Shown: positions 52,633 to 61,196 of the stretch, piece after piece
Layout of the letters: every line of letters starts with the position of its first letter
Numbering within the stretch: the stretch's first letter is position 1
Source of the DNA: Kutzneria sp. CA-103260
Lineage (GTDB): Bacteria; Actinomycetota; Actinomycetes; Mycobacteriales; Pseudonocardiaceae
Length of the DNA: 64,000 bases
Direction: 5' to 3'
Assembly: GCF_018263855.1 (NCBI RefSeq)
Contig: NZ_CP073318.1
Coordinates: forward strand, 1,302,001-1,366,000
Position numbers and translations under genes: made by a program
The notes under the pieces: model-generated
What the model saw: only the letters and a program-made list of their open reading frames with translations
Database searches by the model: none
Told to the model about the DNA's origin: nothing

Positions 52633-53760
52633 TCAGCGACCTCCGGTCCGCACGAGGTCGAGCAGCGCCTTGGGCCCGTCCGGGTTGAGCACCAGGTTCT
52701 CGTACGTCGTCGTGGCCGTCGCGATTGGATCCATTCGGGCCAGCATCGACTTCTCGTAGGCGGCGATCGCCGCGTCGGTGTCCGCGTGCTCGGCGAGCGC
52801 TCGCCCCAGCTCCAGGGCATCGAGCAGCGCCATGTTCACGCCCTGTCCGGAGTACGGCGGCATGATGTGCGCGGCGTCGCCGATCAACGTGACACCGGAG
52901 TGCTCGCGCCAGGTCTGACGGGCCGGCACCACATACAGCGGCCACCACACGAAGTGCCTCTCGACCTCGTCCAGGACTCCGCGCATTCGGGGCGACCAGT
53001 CGGCCAGCTCCCGGTCCAGTTCGGTGCGGATGAACGCCGGATCGTGCAGCACGGTGCCGATCGCCCGGCGCGGGTCCTCGGCCCGGCGCTGCGCGTAGTA
53101 CACCTGGATCGAGCCGTCTCCGTTGCGCTGCATGAGAAACGCTTGATCGGGCGCGAAGGCGAGGCCGGCGCCTTCACCGACGAGTTCGGCGGCGTAGGAG
53201 TCGAGCCGTGGCTTGGCGATCTCGCCGGCGATCAGCGTCACCCCGGTGTAGGCCGGCGGCACGTCGGTGACCAGCGGGCGGGTGCGGGAGTTGATGCCGT
53301 CCGCACCGACCACCAGGTCGGCGTCGACGTGCTGGCCGTCGGAAAACGTTATCCGCCAACGGTTTCCTGTCTGGGTGACGGAGACGACGTCACGGTTCCA
53401 GCGCACGGTGCCGGCGGGCAGCGACTCCAGCAGCATCGTGCGCAGCTCCAGGCGGTCGATCTCCGGCCGTGCCTCGCCCTCGTCCTCGGCGTCGGTCGCC
53501 AGCAGGAGCTGGCCGTGCTGGTCGAAGTAGTTGGTGTGCTGGCCCTGGGGCCGCGCGAGCCGGTCGAACTCCTCGGTCAGCCCGCAGGCGGTGATCGCCC
53601 GCAGACCGCTGTCCGCGCCCAGATCCAGCGAACCGCCCTGGGTGCGGGCGTGCTGGTCGGCGTCCCGCTCGTAGACGGCGCACTCGACGCCGCCCAGGTG
53701 CAGCAGCCGCGCGAGGGCCAGGCCGGCCGGGCCGGCGCCCAGGATCGCGATGTCGGACAC
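52633..53760 (-). CDS. FAD-dependent monooxygenase, TetX-like
   Basis: 375 residues from GTG 53760. It has the FAD Rossmann motif IAILGAGPAGLALARLL, GGSLDLGADSG (as in TetX GGTLDLHKGSG), RLELRTMLLESLPAGTV, the DADLVVGADGINSRTR (DG) motif, and IGDAAHIMPPYSGQGVNMALLDALELG (GD-P motif). The whole layout follows the tetracycline-degrading monooxygenase TetX and related class A flavoprotein hydroxylases. Natural substrate is unknown; inactivation of an aromatic antibiotic is possible. It is divergent from a TetR regulator across an operator palindrome and was followed by a now-deleted SDR. Confidence 0.85.
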   Translation of the reverse strand: MSDIAILGAGPAGLALARLLHLGGVECAVYERDADQHARTQGGSLDLGADSGLRAITACGLTEEFDRLARPQGQHTNYFDQHGQLLLATDAEDEGEARPEIDRLELRTMLLESLPAGTVRWNRDVVSVTQTGNRWRITFSDGQHVDADLVVGADGINSRTRPLVTDVPPAYTGVTLIAGEIAKPRLDSYAAELVGEGAGLAFAPDQAFLMQRNGDGSIQVYYAQRRAEDPRRAIGTVLHDPAFIRTELDRELADWSPRMRGVLDEVERHFVWWPLYVVPARQTWREHSGVTLIGDAAHIMPPYSGQGVNMALLDALELGRALAEHADTDAAIAAYEKSMLARMDPIATATTTYENLVLNPDGPKALLDLVRTGGR

Positions 53761-53793
53761 GGTGTCCTCCTCCCGTTGGGTAACTCGCTAGAA

Positions 53794-53812
53794 AAGGTAA
53801 GTCGCTTACCTT
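53794..53812. promoter_or_regulatory. TetR-type operator between monooxygenase and regulator
   Basis: AAGGTAAG-TCG-CTTACCTT is a perfect 8-bp-arm dyad centred in the 80-bp divergent region. A related half-element (GGTAACTCGCTAG) lies just to its left. Position and form fit autoregulation by the adjacent TetR protein. Confidence 0.75.
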
Positions 53813-53840
53813 CGTGCGTCAAGGAGGTATGATCTCGGTC

Positions 53841-54392
53841 ATGGAGTCGCTGCGCGAACGGAAGAAGGCGATCACCCGGCGGGCCATCCGGGACGCCGCC
53901 GAGCGGCTGTTCGCCGAGCGCGGCTACGACGAGGTGACCGTGGCCGAGATCGCCGACGCCGCCAACGTCTCGGTGAAGACGCTGTTCGTCTACTTCCGGT
54001 CCAAAGAGGACCTGGTGTTCGCCGACACCGAGCTGCTGGACCGGCTGATCGCCGCGCTGGCCGCCCGGCCCGCCGACGTCAGCCACGCCTGGGTCTTCGT
54101 CGACGTGCTGGCCGAGGCCGCCGGCGACGGCACCGGCCTGGTGAGCTACCACCGCGCCTACGGCGAGTCGCCCGCGCTGCGCTCCGGCCTGCTGCGGATG
54201 TGGGCCGAGTTCGAGGACCGCGTCGTCGAACAGCTCGCCGCCGAGTCCGGCGGGCCCGCGACCCCGGCCATGCGGCTGCACGCCATCCAGCTCGTCGGGA
54301 TCGTGCGCACGACGACGTCCCCGGAGCTCCGCGCCAACCCCGACGGCCTGGCCGACTGGCTCCGGGAGGCGCCGTCCCTGGTCGAAGGCTAG
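53841..54392 (+). CDS. TetR-family transcriptional regulator
   Basis: 183 residues from ATG 53841 (an ATG at 53829 would add four). The TetR helix-turn-helix is at about 10-58: AIRDAAERLFAERGYDEVTVAEIADAANVSVKTLFVYFRSKEDLVF. The C-terminal ligand domain is helical and not specific. It is divergent from the TetX-like gene with a perfect dyad between, so it likely represses that gene and responds to its substrate. Confidence 0.9.
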   Translation: MESLRERKKAITRRAIRDAAERLFAERGYDEVTVAEIADAANVSVKTLFVYFRSKEDLVFADTELLDRLIAALAARPADVSHAWVFVDVLAEAAGDGTGLVSYHRAYGESPALRSGLLRMWAEFEDRVVEQLAAESGGPATPAMRLHAIQLVGIVRTTTSPELRANPDGLADWLREAPSLVEG

Positions 54393-54445
54393 GGGTTTGC
54401 CCGATGCTAGGGGGCGGCCCGGCGTTCCAGAATCGCCGCGTGCGC

Positions 54446-55558
54446 ATGCCGTCTCCGACGATCACCTCGGCCGCGATGGACTTTCGCGGCCTGGCCGGTT
54501 TGCTGTCGCGGCACCTCTACCACGACCCGGACGTCTACCTCCGGGACCTGCTCCAGAGCGCCGTCGACGCGATCGCCGCGCGTCGACGGCTGGAGCCCGG
54601 CCTGTCCGGGGTTGTGTCGATCGAGGTGGTCGAACCCGGCGAGCTCGTGATCACCGACAACGGCATCGGCCTGACCGGTGCCGAGCTGGTCGAGCTCCTG
54701 GCCAATGTCGGCGGCGATTCGGGGCAGTACGAAATGGTGCGACGGCGTCCAGTCCGCTTCGAGCGGGATGAGTCGTCCCGGCATCGGGACCATGTCGGCC
54801 AGTTCGGCGTCGGGCTGCTCGCGTGCTTCCTGGTCGCCGACGAGGTCACCGTGCTCACTCGGTCCGCGAAGGATCCGGAAGCGCTCCGGTGGCATGGGCT
54901 TGGTGACGGCACCTATGAGATCAGCCCGGCGGAGAGTTCTCTCCCGATAGGCACTCGGGTACACCTGCGGGCCCGGGCTGGCGTCTCGTTCGGCCATGTG
55001 TCGCGATCGGCCCGTCGCTACGGCGGCCTGCTGCCGGTGCCGGTCCGGATGGGGTCGACGCAGGTCAACGATGAGCCGCCGCCATGGGAGCTGCCGGCGC
55101 TGACCATGGACCGGCAGCGGGAGAACGCCCTCGGGTACGCCCGCCGGGTGCTGGACCTGGATCCATTGGACGCGATCCCGCTGCATGCCGACGGCGTCCG
55201 CGGAGTGGCGTTCGTGCTGCCACACGAGTCGAGCCCGCACCGCGACCGGGTGTGCCTGCGGCGTATGTTGCTTTCCGAGTCGGCTGAGCGATTGCTGCCG
55301 GATTGGGCGGTTTTCGTGCGCTGCGTGATCGACGCCGACGATCTGCTCCCCAACGTGGCCCGGGACGGCTTCGTCGAGGACGAGCGGCTGGCGGCCGTCC
55401 GTGAGCAGCTGGGCCGATGCATCCGGGACCACCTCGTGGACCTGGCCCGGATGTGGCCCTCGCGCCTGGCCGGCATCGCCGCCCTGCATCGCCCCGCCCT
55501 CGCGGCTCTGGCCGCGAACGACGGTGAATGCCGGCGGTTGTTCGACGAGATGGAATGA
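54446..55558 (+). CDS. HSP90-family (HtpG-like) protein, probably C-terminally truncated
   Basis: 370 residues from ATG 54446 (or ATG 54476, MDFRGLAGLL). The N-terminal GHKL ATPase domain is clear: YLRDLLQSAVDAIAARR, VITDNGIGLTGAELVELLANVGGDS, HVGQFGVGLLACFLVADEV and GTRVHLRARAG. Part of the HSP90 middle domain follows (VRGVAFVLPHES, VFVRCVIDADDLLPNVARDGFVED). Actinobacterial HSP90 family proteins are usually near 600 residues; this one ends at EMENR-less ECRRLFDEME and lacks the C-terminal part. The following 535 bp show no continuing frame. It may be a decayed gene or a shortened HSP90 variant. Confidence 0.7.
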   Translation: MPSPTITSAAMDFRGLAGLLSRHLYHDPDVYLRDLLQSAVDAIAARRRLEPGLSGVVSIEVVEPGELVITDNGIGLTGAELVELLANVGGDSGQYEMVRRRPVRFERDESSRHRDHVGQFGVGLLACFLVADEVTVLTRSAKDPEALRWHGLGDGTYEISPAESSLPIGTRVHLRARAGVSFGHVSRSARRYGGLLPVPVRMGSTQVNDEPPPWELPALTMDRQRENALGYARRVLDLDPLDAIPLHADGVRGVAFVLPHESSPHRDRVCLRRMLLSESAERLLPDWAVFVRCVIDADDLLPNVARDGFVEDERLAAVREQLGRCIRDHLVDLARMWPSRLAGIAALHRPALAALAANDGECRRLFDEME

Positions 55559-56093
55559 CCGGCACTTCCCGCGCCTACTTGATACGGCAGACGGGGGCAC
55601 CGCCGTAGGAGTGAACGACGCTGAGTGGCACTGGGGCCGGACCATGCCCCTTGAGCCGTTGGTGCGACTCGGCCGTCTGGATGACACATGCTCGGGGAGC
55701 GGCGACTCGCGGCCGCGGCGTGGCCGGCGTGGTCGCGCCGCCGATGGCCTGCGGGAATCGGCTTTTCGTTGGCAGACAACACCACCGTCCGAGCTGGACG
55801 ATCGGCGGCAGCGGATTTCCCTTTCTGAGCAACGATCATCCGATGGCGCACGTCCGGGTTATCGGGCATCACCCGCACGGAGCAACGAGTTCTACGCAGC
55901 GCATGTCCACAACGGAGCAGCGGCACACCACCCTGTTGAGGGACTGTGTTGGTCCGGAAAGCCGGTGCTAGCCTCGGCTGGGCCGGCCGGCCACCGCGTT
56001 TCCCCGCGTTCGTCGCCACCAGCGACGCCGGGAAGTCCTTATCTGCCACCGATTATCGATGGCGCACGTCCGCACGGTTGAAGGAGTTCGCGC
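55559..56093. other. 535-bp region without a convincing gene
   Basis: Open frames exist but lack actinomycete codon bias and family features. The region may hold decayed remains of the HSP90 C terminus. It contains a 16-bp direct repeat CGATGGCGCACGTCCG at 55841-55856 and 56057-56072, the second copy 22 bp before the GPP methyltransferase start, where promoter elements are expected. Confidence 0.45.
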
Positions 56094-56942
56094 ATGACGA
56101 CAACCCACCGCGCACGGCCGGTCCTCCGCAGCGACTACCAGCGTTCGGTCGCTGAGTACTGGAACAACGAGAAGGACCCGGTCAACCTGCGGCTCGGTGA
56201 TGTCGACGGCCTCTACCACCACCACTACGGGCTCGGCGCCTACGACCCGGCCGTGCTGGACGGTCCGGACGAGGCCGTCATCGCGGAGATGCACCGCCTG
56301 GAGACAGCGCAGGCCGAGGTCCTGCTGGACCACCTCGGCGACGTCGGTCCCGAGGACGCGGTGCTGGACGCCGGCTGCGGTCGCGGCGGCACCAGCATCA
56401 TGGCCAACCAGCGGTTCGGCTGCTACGCGGACGGCATCACCATTTCCGAGACGCAGATGCAGTTCGCCAACGAGCAGGCCCGCCGCCGCGGCGTCTCGGA
56501 CAAGGTGCGCTACCACTTCCGGAACATGCTCGACACCGGCTTCGAGGACGCGAGCCGCAAGGCGATCTGGAACAACGAGAGCACCATGTACGTCGACCTG
56601 CACCAGCTGTTCGCCGAGCACTCGCGGCAGCTGGAGATCGGCGGCCGCTACGTGACGATCACCGGATGCTACAACGACGTCACCGGCGGCCGGTCCAAGG
56701 CGGTCAGCCAGATCGACCAGCACTACACCTGCAACATCCACCCGCGCAGCGAGTACTTCAAGGCCATGGCGGCCAACAAGCTCACGCCGATCGCGGTGGT
56801 CGACCTGACCGCCGACACCATCCCCTACTGGGAACTGCGCGAGCGCTCCTCGGTCGCCACCGGCATCGAGGGCCCGTTCCTGCAGGCCTACCGGGAGGGC
56901 AGCTTCCACTACCTGCTCATCGCCGCCGACCGAATCGCCTAG
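56094..56942 (+). CDS. gppmt: Geranyl diphosphate 2-C-methyltransferase
   Basis: 282 residues from ATG 56094, with AAGGAG 7 bases upstream. The N terminus SVAEYWNNEKDPVNLRLGDVDGLYHHHYGLG is characteristic of GPPMT. SAM motif I is VLDAGCGRGGTSIMANQRFG, and later conserved segments are IWNNESTMYVDLHQLF and YTCNIHPRSEYFKAM. The enzyme methylates C2 of geranyl diphosphate, giving the C11 precursor of 2-methylisoborneol. The cyclase gene lies 213 bp away in convergent orientation, which differs from the usual co-directional operon. Confidence 0.93.
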   Translation: MTTTHRARPVLRSDYQRSVAEYWNNEKDPVNLRLGDVDGLYHHHYGLGAYDPAVLDGPDEAVIAEMHRLETAQAEVLLDHLGDVGPEDAVLDAGCGRGGTSIMANQRFGCYADGITISETQMQFANEQARRRGVSDKVRYHFRNMLDTGFEDASRKAIWNNESTMYVDLHQLFAEHSRQLEIGGRYVTITGCYNDVTGGRSKAVSQIDQHYTCNIHPRSEYFKAMAANKLTPIAVVDLTADTIPYWELRERSSVATGIEGPFLQAYREGSFHYLLIAADRIA

Positions 56943-56959
56943 CCGGCAACGCTTTCCCC

Positions 56960-56990
56960 GAGGCCCGCGTCCACCGAGGACGCGGGCCTC
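56960..56990. terminator. GC-rich terminator hairpin after the GPP methyltransferase
   Basis: AGGCCCGCGTCC (56961-56972) and GGACGCGGGCCT (56978-56989) form a perfect 12-bp stem, extended by one G-C pair, with the loop ACCGA. It starts 18 bp after the stop codon. Confidence 0.8.
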
Positions 56991-57037
56991 CGCGGCGTTC
57001 CGCCGAGATCGACGCCCCCCAAGATCAAGGCTCCGAT

Positions 57038-57086
57038 CCTCTCGTTCAACGTCATGAAGGACCCCTTCACGACGTTGAACGAGAGG
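57038..57086. repeat. Large intergenic palindrome (23-bp arms)
   Basis: Arms 57038-57060 and 57064-57086 match at 22 of 23 positions, with core TTCAACGTCATGAAGG and a 3-base spacer. A further inverted partial copy (AAGGGGCCCTTCATGAC) follows at about 57087-57103. It lies between the convergent 2-methylisoborneol genes and shares its core with the palindrome at 345-373. Confidence 0.85.
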
Positions 57087-57155
57087 AAGGGGCCCTTCAT
57101 GACAGAAGCAGGGGCCCCGCACCTGGAAACGGTGCGGGGCCCGGGGTTCGTCCGA

Positions 57156-58388
57156 TCAGGACTGCTCTTGCGTGTGGTAGCGCGGGCTGGTGGCGTGCCA
57201 CTCGCGGCTGCCCCCGCACCAGGCCCAGGTGTCGGCCAGGAAGCGTTGCAGCATCGGGGTTCCCTCGAGGTACATCGCGGCGGCCTCGGTGACGAAGCCG
57301 CGCATGAGCTCGTTGTGGATCTCGACGGTGCGCTTGACGGCCTGCGGCCGGGACAGGCCCTCCTCCTCCATCAGCGCGATGGGCAGGCTGATGTCGTCGT
57401 CGGCTTCCTTGTCCATCGAGTGCAGGTCGTTGAGCAGCACGGCGGCCGTGCCGGCCATGGTGAAGGCCCGGCGCAGGCGGGGGTGGTAGAACTCCTGGGC
57501 CGGCAGCTCGTAGCCGGCGACGGCGTCGACCAGGATCATCGGCGGCAGATAGCTGTTGTGGTAGCGGTGCATGTAGTACTCCCACACCGCGGGCCGCTTG
57601 CCGGTTTGGCGCCAGCTGGCGTTCTGGTCCAGGGCCTGGAACAGAATGGCCATCTGGTGCTGGAAACGGCCCATCTGAGCGGTGCTGGTGTACTTGGCCA
57701 GGTGTTCCATGCCGGTGCGGAAGGCCAGCGCGATGGGCTCTTCCTTGATGAAGCGGTCGAGCTCATGGCGGTAGCGCTGCGGCATCGTCACGGGATCGAC
57801 GACACCGTACAGGACGCCGAGGCGGGCAGCGGCCAGCGTGGGATCCGCGCCCATCTCCTCCTCGTCCAGGTAGTAGTCGTCGGCCGCCCATTCGGCGACG
57901 ACCACCTTGGCGGCGGCCAGCAGCGGGTCCGGGTCGTCGGTGCCGGGGTGGGTGAGCATGATCAGCCGGCCGAAGCCGCAGGACCGCAGGTGGTCCAGCC
58001 GGCCGTCGTAGATGCCGACCTCGCCGGCCCACTCCACCATGCGCTCGTTGACTTCCTCGCCGAGCGCCGGATTGTCCCGCACCGGGCCGGGGCAGAACAG
58101 CTCCGGCACCTCGTCGGAGTCGTCGTCGACGGCCGGTTCCGGCGGCAGCGGCGCGGGCTCGGCCGGCCGATCGGCCAGCAGCAGTGGCAACCGGGCCGCG
58201 GACATGCCCAGCGTGGAGGGTTGCTCGGTGAGGAACAGCAGGCTGGGGGCCGGGCGCTCCGGTTCGCCGCCGAGCAGCGACGACAGCTCCACCGACGGCG
58301 CCGCCCGCATGTCGGCCAGCACCGCCGCCGCCAGCTCCGCTGGGTCTCCGGACACGCTCGGGGCAAGAAGCCGAGACATCAGGGACAT
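57156..58388 (-). CDS. 2-Methylisoborneol synthase (encapsulin cargo-type terpene cyclase)
   Basis: 410 residues from ATG 58388 (an upstream GTG at 58433 and an ATG at 58379 are alternatives; none has a strong ribosome-binding site). The first 100 residues are disordered and rich in Pro, Ala and Asp (PAEPAPLPPEPAVDDDSDE), the region that in related proteins targets the enzyme into family 2 encapsulins. The class I terpene cyclase domain has the Asp-rich motif D170-D171-YYLDEEE and the NDLHSMDKE (NSE) motif. It cyclises 2-methyl-GPP to 2-methylisoborneol, the earthy odorant. No encapsulin shell (Crp-like) gene is within the window. Confidence 0.92.
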   Translation of the reverse strand: MSLMSRLLAPSVSGDPAELAAAVLADMRAAPSVELSSLLGGEPERPAPSLLFLTEQPSTLGMSAARLPLLLADRPAEPAPLPPEPAVDDDSDEVPELFCPGPVRDNPALGEEVNERMVEWAGEVGIYDGRLDHLRSCGFGRLIMLTHPGTDDPDPLLAAAKVVVAEWAADDYYLDEEEMGADPTLAAARLGVLYGVVDPVTMPQRYRHELDRFIKEEPIALAFRTGMEHLAKYTSTAQMGRFQHQMAILFQALDQNASWRQTGKRPAVWEYYMHRYHNSYLPPMILVDAVAGYELPAQEFYHPRLRRAFTMAGTAAVLLNDLHSMDKEADDDISLPIALMEEEGLSRPQAVKRTVEIHNELMRGFVTEAAAMYLEGTPMLQRFLADTWAWCGGSREWHATSPRYHTQEQS

Positions 58389-58493
58389 GCGGCCAGTAAG
58401 CCACAAACCACGGCGCTGGAACGGAAAGTCCACTCGGATGTGCTACGGGTCGGGTGGCTGGATACCGCCAGAAGTGCGGTGCTTCAAGGAAAT

Positions 58494-59390
58494 TCAGCGC
58501 CCCAGCTGCTTCACAGCGATGGCGGTCGCCTCGGCGATTGTGGCACGACCAGCGGTGGACTTGGGATCGGTCGGCACGGTGAACGCGGTGACGACCAGGG
58601 GAGCGCCAGTGGGCGGCCAGACCACGGCGACGTCGTTGACCTCGCCCTGCGCGCCACTGCCGGATTTGTCGGCTGCCGCCCAGTTCTTGGGCACCCCGGC
58701 CCGGACCAGGTCCAGACCGGTGGTGGCCGACTTCATCCAGTTCACGAGCAGGTCGCGGCCGGCGCTGTCAAGACCGTCACCCAATGTCACTTTCCGCAGG
58801 TCGGCGGCGAAATACGCCGGGATGGTGGTGTCCCGCTCGTCGCCGGGCGCGCCGACGTTGACATCGGGCTCCACCCGGTCCAGGTGGGTCATGGTCTCAC
58901 CCAGGTCGTGGACGAAGGCCGTGACCGCGGGCGGGCCGCCGAGCAGACCGATCAGCAGGTTGACGGCCGTGTTGTCGCTGACCCGCAGCGCCGCGTCGCA
59001 CAGGGCCGACACCGTCATGCCGTCGGCGACGTGCTGCGAGGTGATCGGCGCGTAGGACAGGACCTGGGACTGGTCGTAGTGGATGACCCGGTCGAGCAGA
59101 CCGGGCTGTTGCTGGCGCAGCCGGAGAATCGCGCCGACGGCGAGCACCTTGTGCGTGGAGCACATGAGGAACCGCTCGGCGGCGCGATACTGCACGGTCT
59201 TGCCGGTGCCGGTGTCGAGCGCGTAGAACCCGAGCCGGCCGCCGAACTTCCGTTCCAGGGCGACGAAATCCGCGTCGGGAGTCGTCGACAGCGTCAAGGC
59301 CGTCCCCGGCTCGCTCGCCGGCTTGGCGGCACAGCCGGCGAGCGCGGCGGCGAGCCCGGTGAACAGCAGAGTGCGGCGCGGCAACGGCAT
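58494..59390 (-). CDS. Class A beta-lactamase, lipoprotein
   Basis: 298 residues from ATG 59390. The N terminus RRTLLFTGLAAALAGC20 is a lipoprotein (possibly Tat) signal with lipobox LAGC. The active site is complete: S78-T-H-K81, S138-D-N140, E174 in RVEPDVN178 and the KSG box in ADKSGSGAQ. This is the serine class A beta-lactamase plan, normal in length. Residues flanking the motifs are unusual (DKSGSG for the common KTG), so the substrate range cannot be guessed. It is a single gene between the 2-methylisoborneol synthase and the meta-cleavage operon. Confidence 0.9.
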   Translation of the reverse strand: MPLPRRTLLFTGLAAALAGCAAKPASEPGTALTLSTTPDADFVALERKFGGRLGFYALDTGTGKTVQYRAAERFLMCSTHKVLAVGAILRLRQQQPGLLDRVIHYDQSQVLSYAPITSQHVADGMTVSALCDAALRVSDNTAVNLLIGLLGGPPAVTAFVHDLGETMTHLDRVEPDVNVGAPGDERDTTIPAYFAADLRKVTLGDGLDSAGRDLLVNWMKSATTGLDLVRAGVPKNWAAADKSGSGAQGEVNDVAVVWPPTGAPLVVTAFTVPTDPKSTAGRATIAEATAIAVKQLGR

Positions 59391-59439
59391 GTGTGAACCC
59401 CCAGGGTGTGTATCTGAGGGTCACACTACCCGTGGCGAG

Positions 59440-60186
59440 TCAGGCGACGCCGTGCACCGTGACGCTGCCCAGGCCGGCGACCTCGACCCTGACCACCGAC
59501 TTTCCGAACGGCACGGCCGCAGTCGCGGCGCCGGCCAGGATGACATGTCCGGCCTTCAAGGGAAATCCCTCACGAGCGGCGATGCCGGCCAGCTGCCGCA
59601 GCGCCCGGAACGGATGCCCGAGAATGGCGGCGGTTGAGCCGAACTGCGCGTCCCGACCGTTCACGCTGAGCCGCACGGCGAGGTTGCCGATGTCGCCGAT
59701 CGGCTGCCAGCCGCCGAGCGCGAACAAACCGCCGGAGGTGTTGTCGGCGATCACGTCGGCCAGGTTGAACTTGAAGTCCCGGTAGCGGGAATCGATGACC
59801 TCGACCGCCGGCGCGACGGCGTCCACCGCGGACACGATGTCCGACAACGGGTCCGTGGGATCCACGTCCCGCCCGAGCCGGAAGATGATCTCCGGCTCGA
59901 CCCGGGGGTGCACCAGCGTGGACAGCCGCACCTCGCCGCCGTCCTCGACCCGCATGGCGTCGGTCAGCTGGCCGACGATGATGTCGGAGACGCCCATCTG
60001 CACCATCTTCGCCCGGCTGGTGAAGCCGAGCTTGGTGCCGACCAGGCGCTCCCCGGCGGCGAAGCGCTGCTCCAGCACGGCATGCTGGATGGCGTAGGCC
60101 TCGGCGATGGTGATGCCCGCCGGCAGTTGGGGAGTGGCCTCGGCCTTGCGCTGGGCCTCGTGCAGCCGCGTTGCCAGGGTCGTCAC
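59440..60186 (-). CDS. dmpH: 4-Oxalocrotonate decarboxylase
   Basis: 248 residues from GTG 60186, overlapping the aldolase stop (GTGA). Family motifs are [46 protein letters not shown] (with the two metal-binding glutamates), [24 protein letters not shown] and [14 protein letters not shown]. The KMVQMGV version distinguishes the decarboxylase from the paralogous hydratase at 62143. It converts 2-oxo-3-hexenedioate to 2-oxopent-4-enoate in the meta-cleavage pathway. It is the last gene of the operon. Confidence 0.88.
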   Translation of the reverse strand: MTTLATRLHEAQRKAEATPQLPAGITIAEAYAIQHAVLEQRFAAGERLVGTKLGFTSRAKMVQMGVSDIIVGQLTDAMRVEDGGEVRLSTLVHPRVEPEIIFRLGRDVDPTDPLSDIVSAVDAVAPAVEVIDSRYRDFKFNLADVIADNTSGGLFALGGWQPIGDIGNLAVRLSVNGRDAQFGSTAAILGHPFRALRQLAGIAAREGFPLKAGHVILAGAATAAVPFGKSVVRVEVAGLGSVTVHGVA

Positions 60187-61196
60187 GACGCCGCCTTGCC
60201 GGCGAGATCGAGCGCGACGTCCACGATCATGTCCTCCTGCCCGCCGACCATCCGGCGCCGGCCCAGCTCCACCAAAATCTCCCGGGTGTCCAGACCGTAC
60301 CGTTCGGCCGCCCGCTCGGCGTGCAGCAGGAAACTGGAGTACACACCGGCATAGCCCAGCGTCAGCGTCTCCCGGTCGACGCGGACGGGCCGGTTCTGCA
60401 ACGGTCGCACCAGATCCTCGGCGGCGTCCTGAAGTGCGAACAGGTCGCAACCATGGTGCCAGCCAAGCAGATCCGCGACGGCGATGAACGCCTCGGCCGG
60501 GCAGTTGCCGGCCCCCGCGCCCTGACCGGCCAGCGCGACGTCCACCCGGTACACACCGTGCTCGACGGCGGTCACGCTGTTGGCCACCGACAGCGACAGG
60601 TTCTCGTGCGCGTGGATGCCGATCTGCGTTGCCGGTTCCAGGATTTCGCCGTAGGCGTCGACCCGCTCGGCGACGTCCCGCATGGTCAGCCGGCCGCCGG
60701 AGTCGGTGACGTAGACGCAGTGGGCGCCGTGGGACTCCATCAGCTTGGCCTGCTCGGCCAGCTTCTTCGGTTCGTTGAGGTGGCTCATCATCAGGAAGCC
60801 GGCGACGTCCATGCCGTTGTCCCGGGCCCAGCCGATGTGCTGCGCGGAGATGTCGGCCTCGGTGCAGTGGGTGGCGATCCGCACGCTGGTCACGCCGAGA
60901 TCCTTGGCGTGCTTGAGGTCTTCGATGGTGCCGATGCCCGGCAGCAGCAGCGTGGTCAGCTTGGCGTTGGTCACCGACTCGGCGGCGGCGGTGATCCACT
61001 CGTTGTCGGTGTGGGCGCCGAAGCCGTAGTTGGCGCTGGAACCGCCGAGGCCGTCGCCGTGGGCCACCTCGATGGCGGCCACGCCGGCGGCGTCCAGCGC
61101 GGTGACGATCTCCCGCACCTGCGCGACGGAGTAGTTGTGCGCCATGGCGTGCATGCCGTCGCGAAGGGTCACGTCCTGAACGTAGATCTCGGTCAT
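60183..61196 (-). CDS. dmpG: 4-Hydroxy-2-oxovalerate aldolase
   Basis: 337 residues from ATG 61196, which overlaps the stop of the dehydrogenase gene by 4 bp. The HMG-CoA lyase-like TIM barrel shows as [12 protein letters not shown] (catalytic Arg and Asp), [43 protein letters not shown] (metal-binding HxH) and [11 protein letters not shown], then the DmpG communication domain ([21 protein letters not shown]). It splits 4-hydroxy-2-oxovalerate into pyruvate and acetaldehyde, channelled to DmpF. Confidence 0.93.
   Translation of the reverse strand: MTEIYVQDVTLRDGMHAMAHNYSVAQVREIVTALDAAGVAAIEVAHGDGLGGSSANYGFGAHTDNEWITAAAESVTNAKLTTLLLPGIGTIEDLKHAKDLGVTSVRIATHCTEADISAQHIGWARDNGMDVAGFLMMSHLNEPKKLAEQAKLMESHGAHCVYVTDSGGRLTMRDVAERVDAYGEILEPATQIGIHAHENLSLSVANSVTAVEHGVYRVDVALAGQGAGAGNCPAEAFIAVADLLGWHHGCDLFALQDAAEDLVRPLQNRPVRVDRETLTLGYAGVYSSFLLHAERAAERYGLDTREILVELGRRRMVGGQEDMIVDVALDLAGKAAS

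Noticed and set aside
52721..52736. ATTGGATCCATT inside the TetX-like gene as another GntR operator
   Set aside because: It lies deep in coding sequence, is an imperfect match and is far from any promoter. GGATCC words occur by chance in several coding regions (for example near 43922, 44553 and 45374).
55401..56081. 226-codon open frame after the HSP90-like gene
   Set aside because: It overlaps the HSP90 frame at its start, has Trp/Arg/Pro-rich shadow composition and no recognisable domain.
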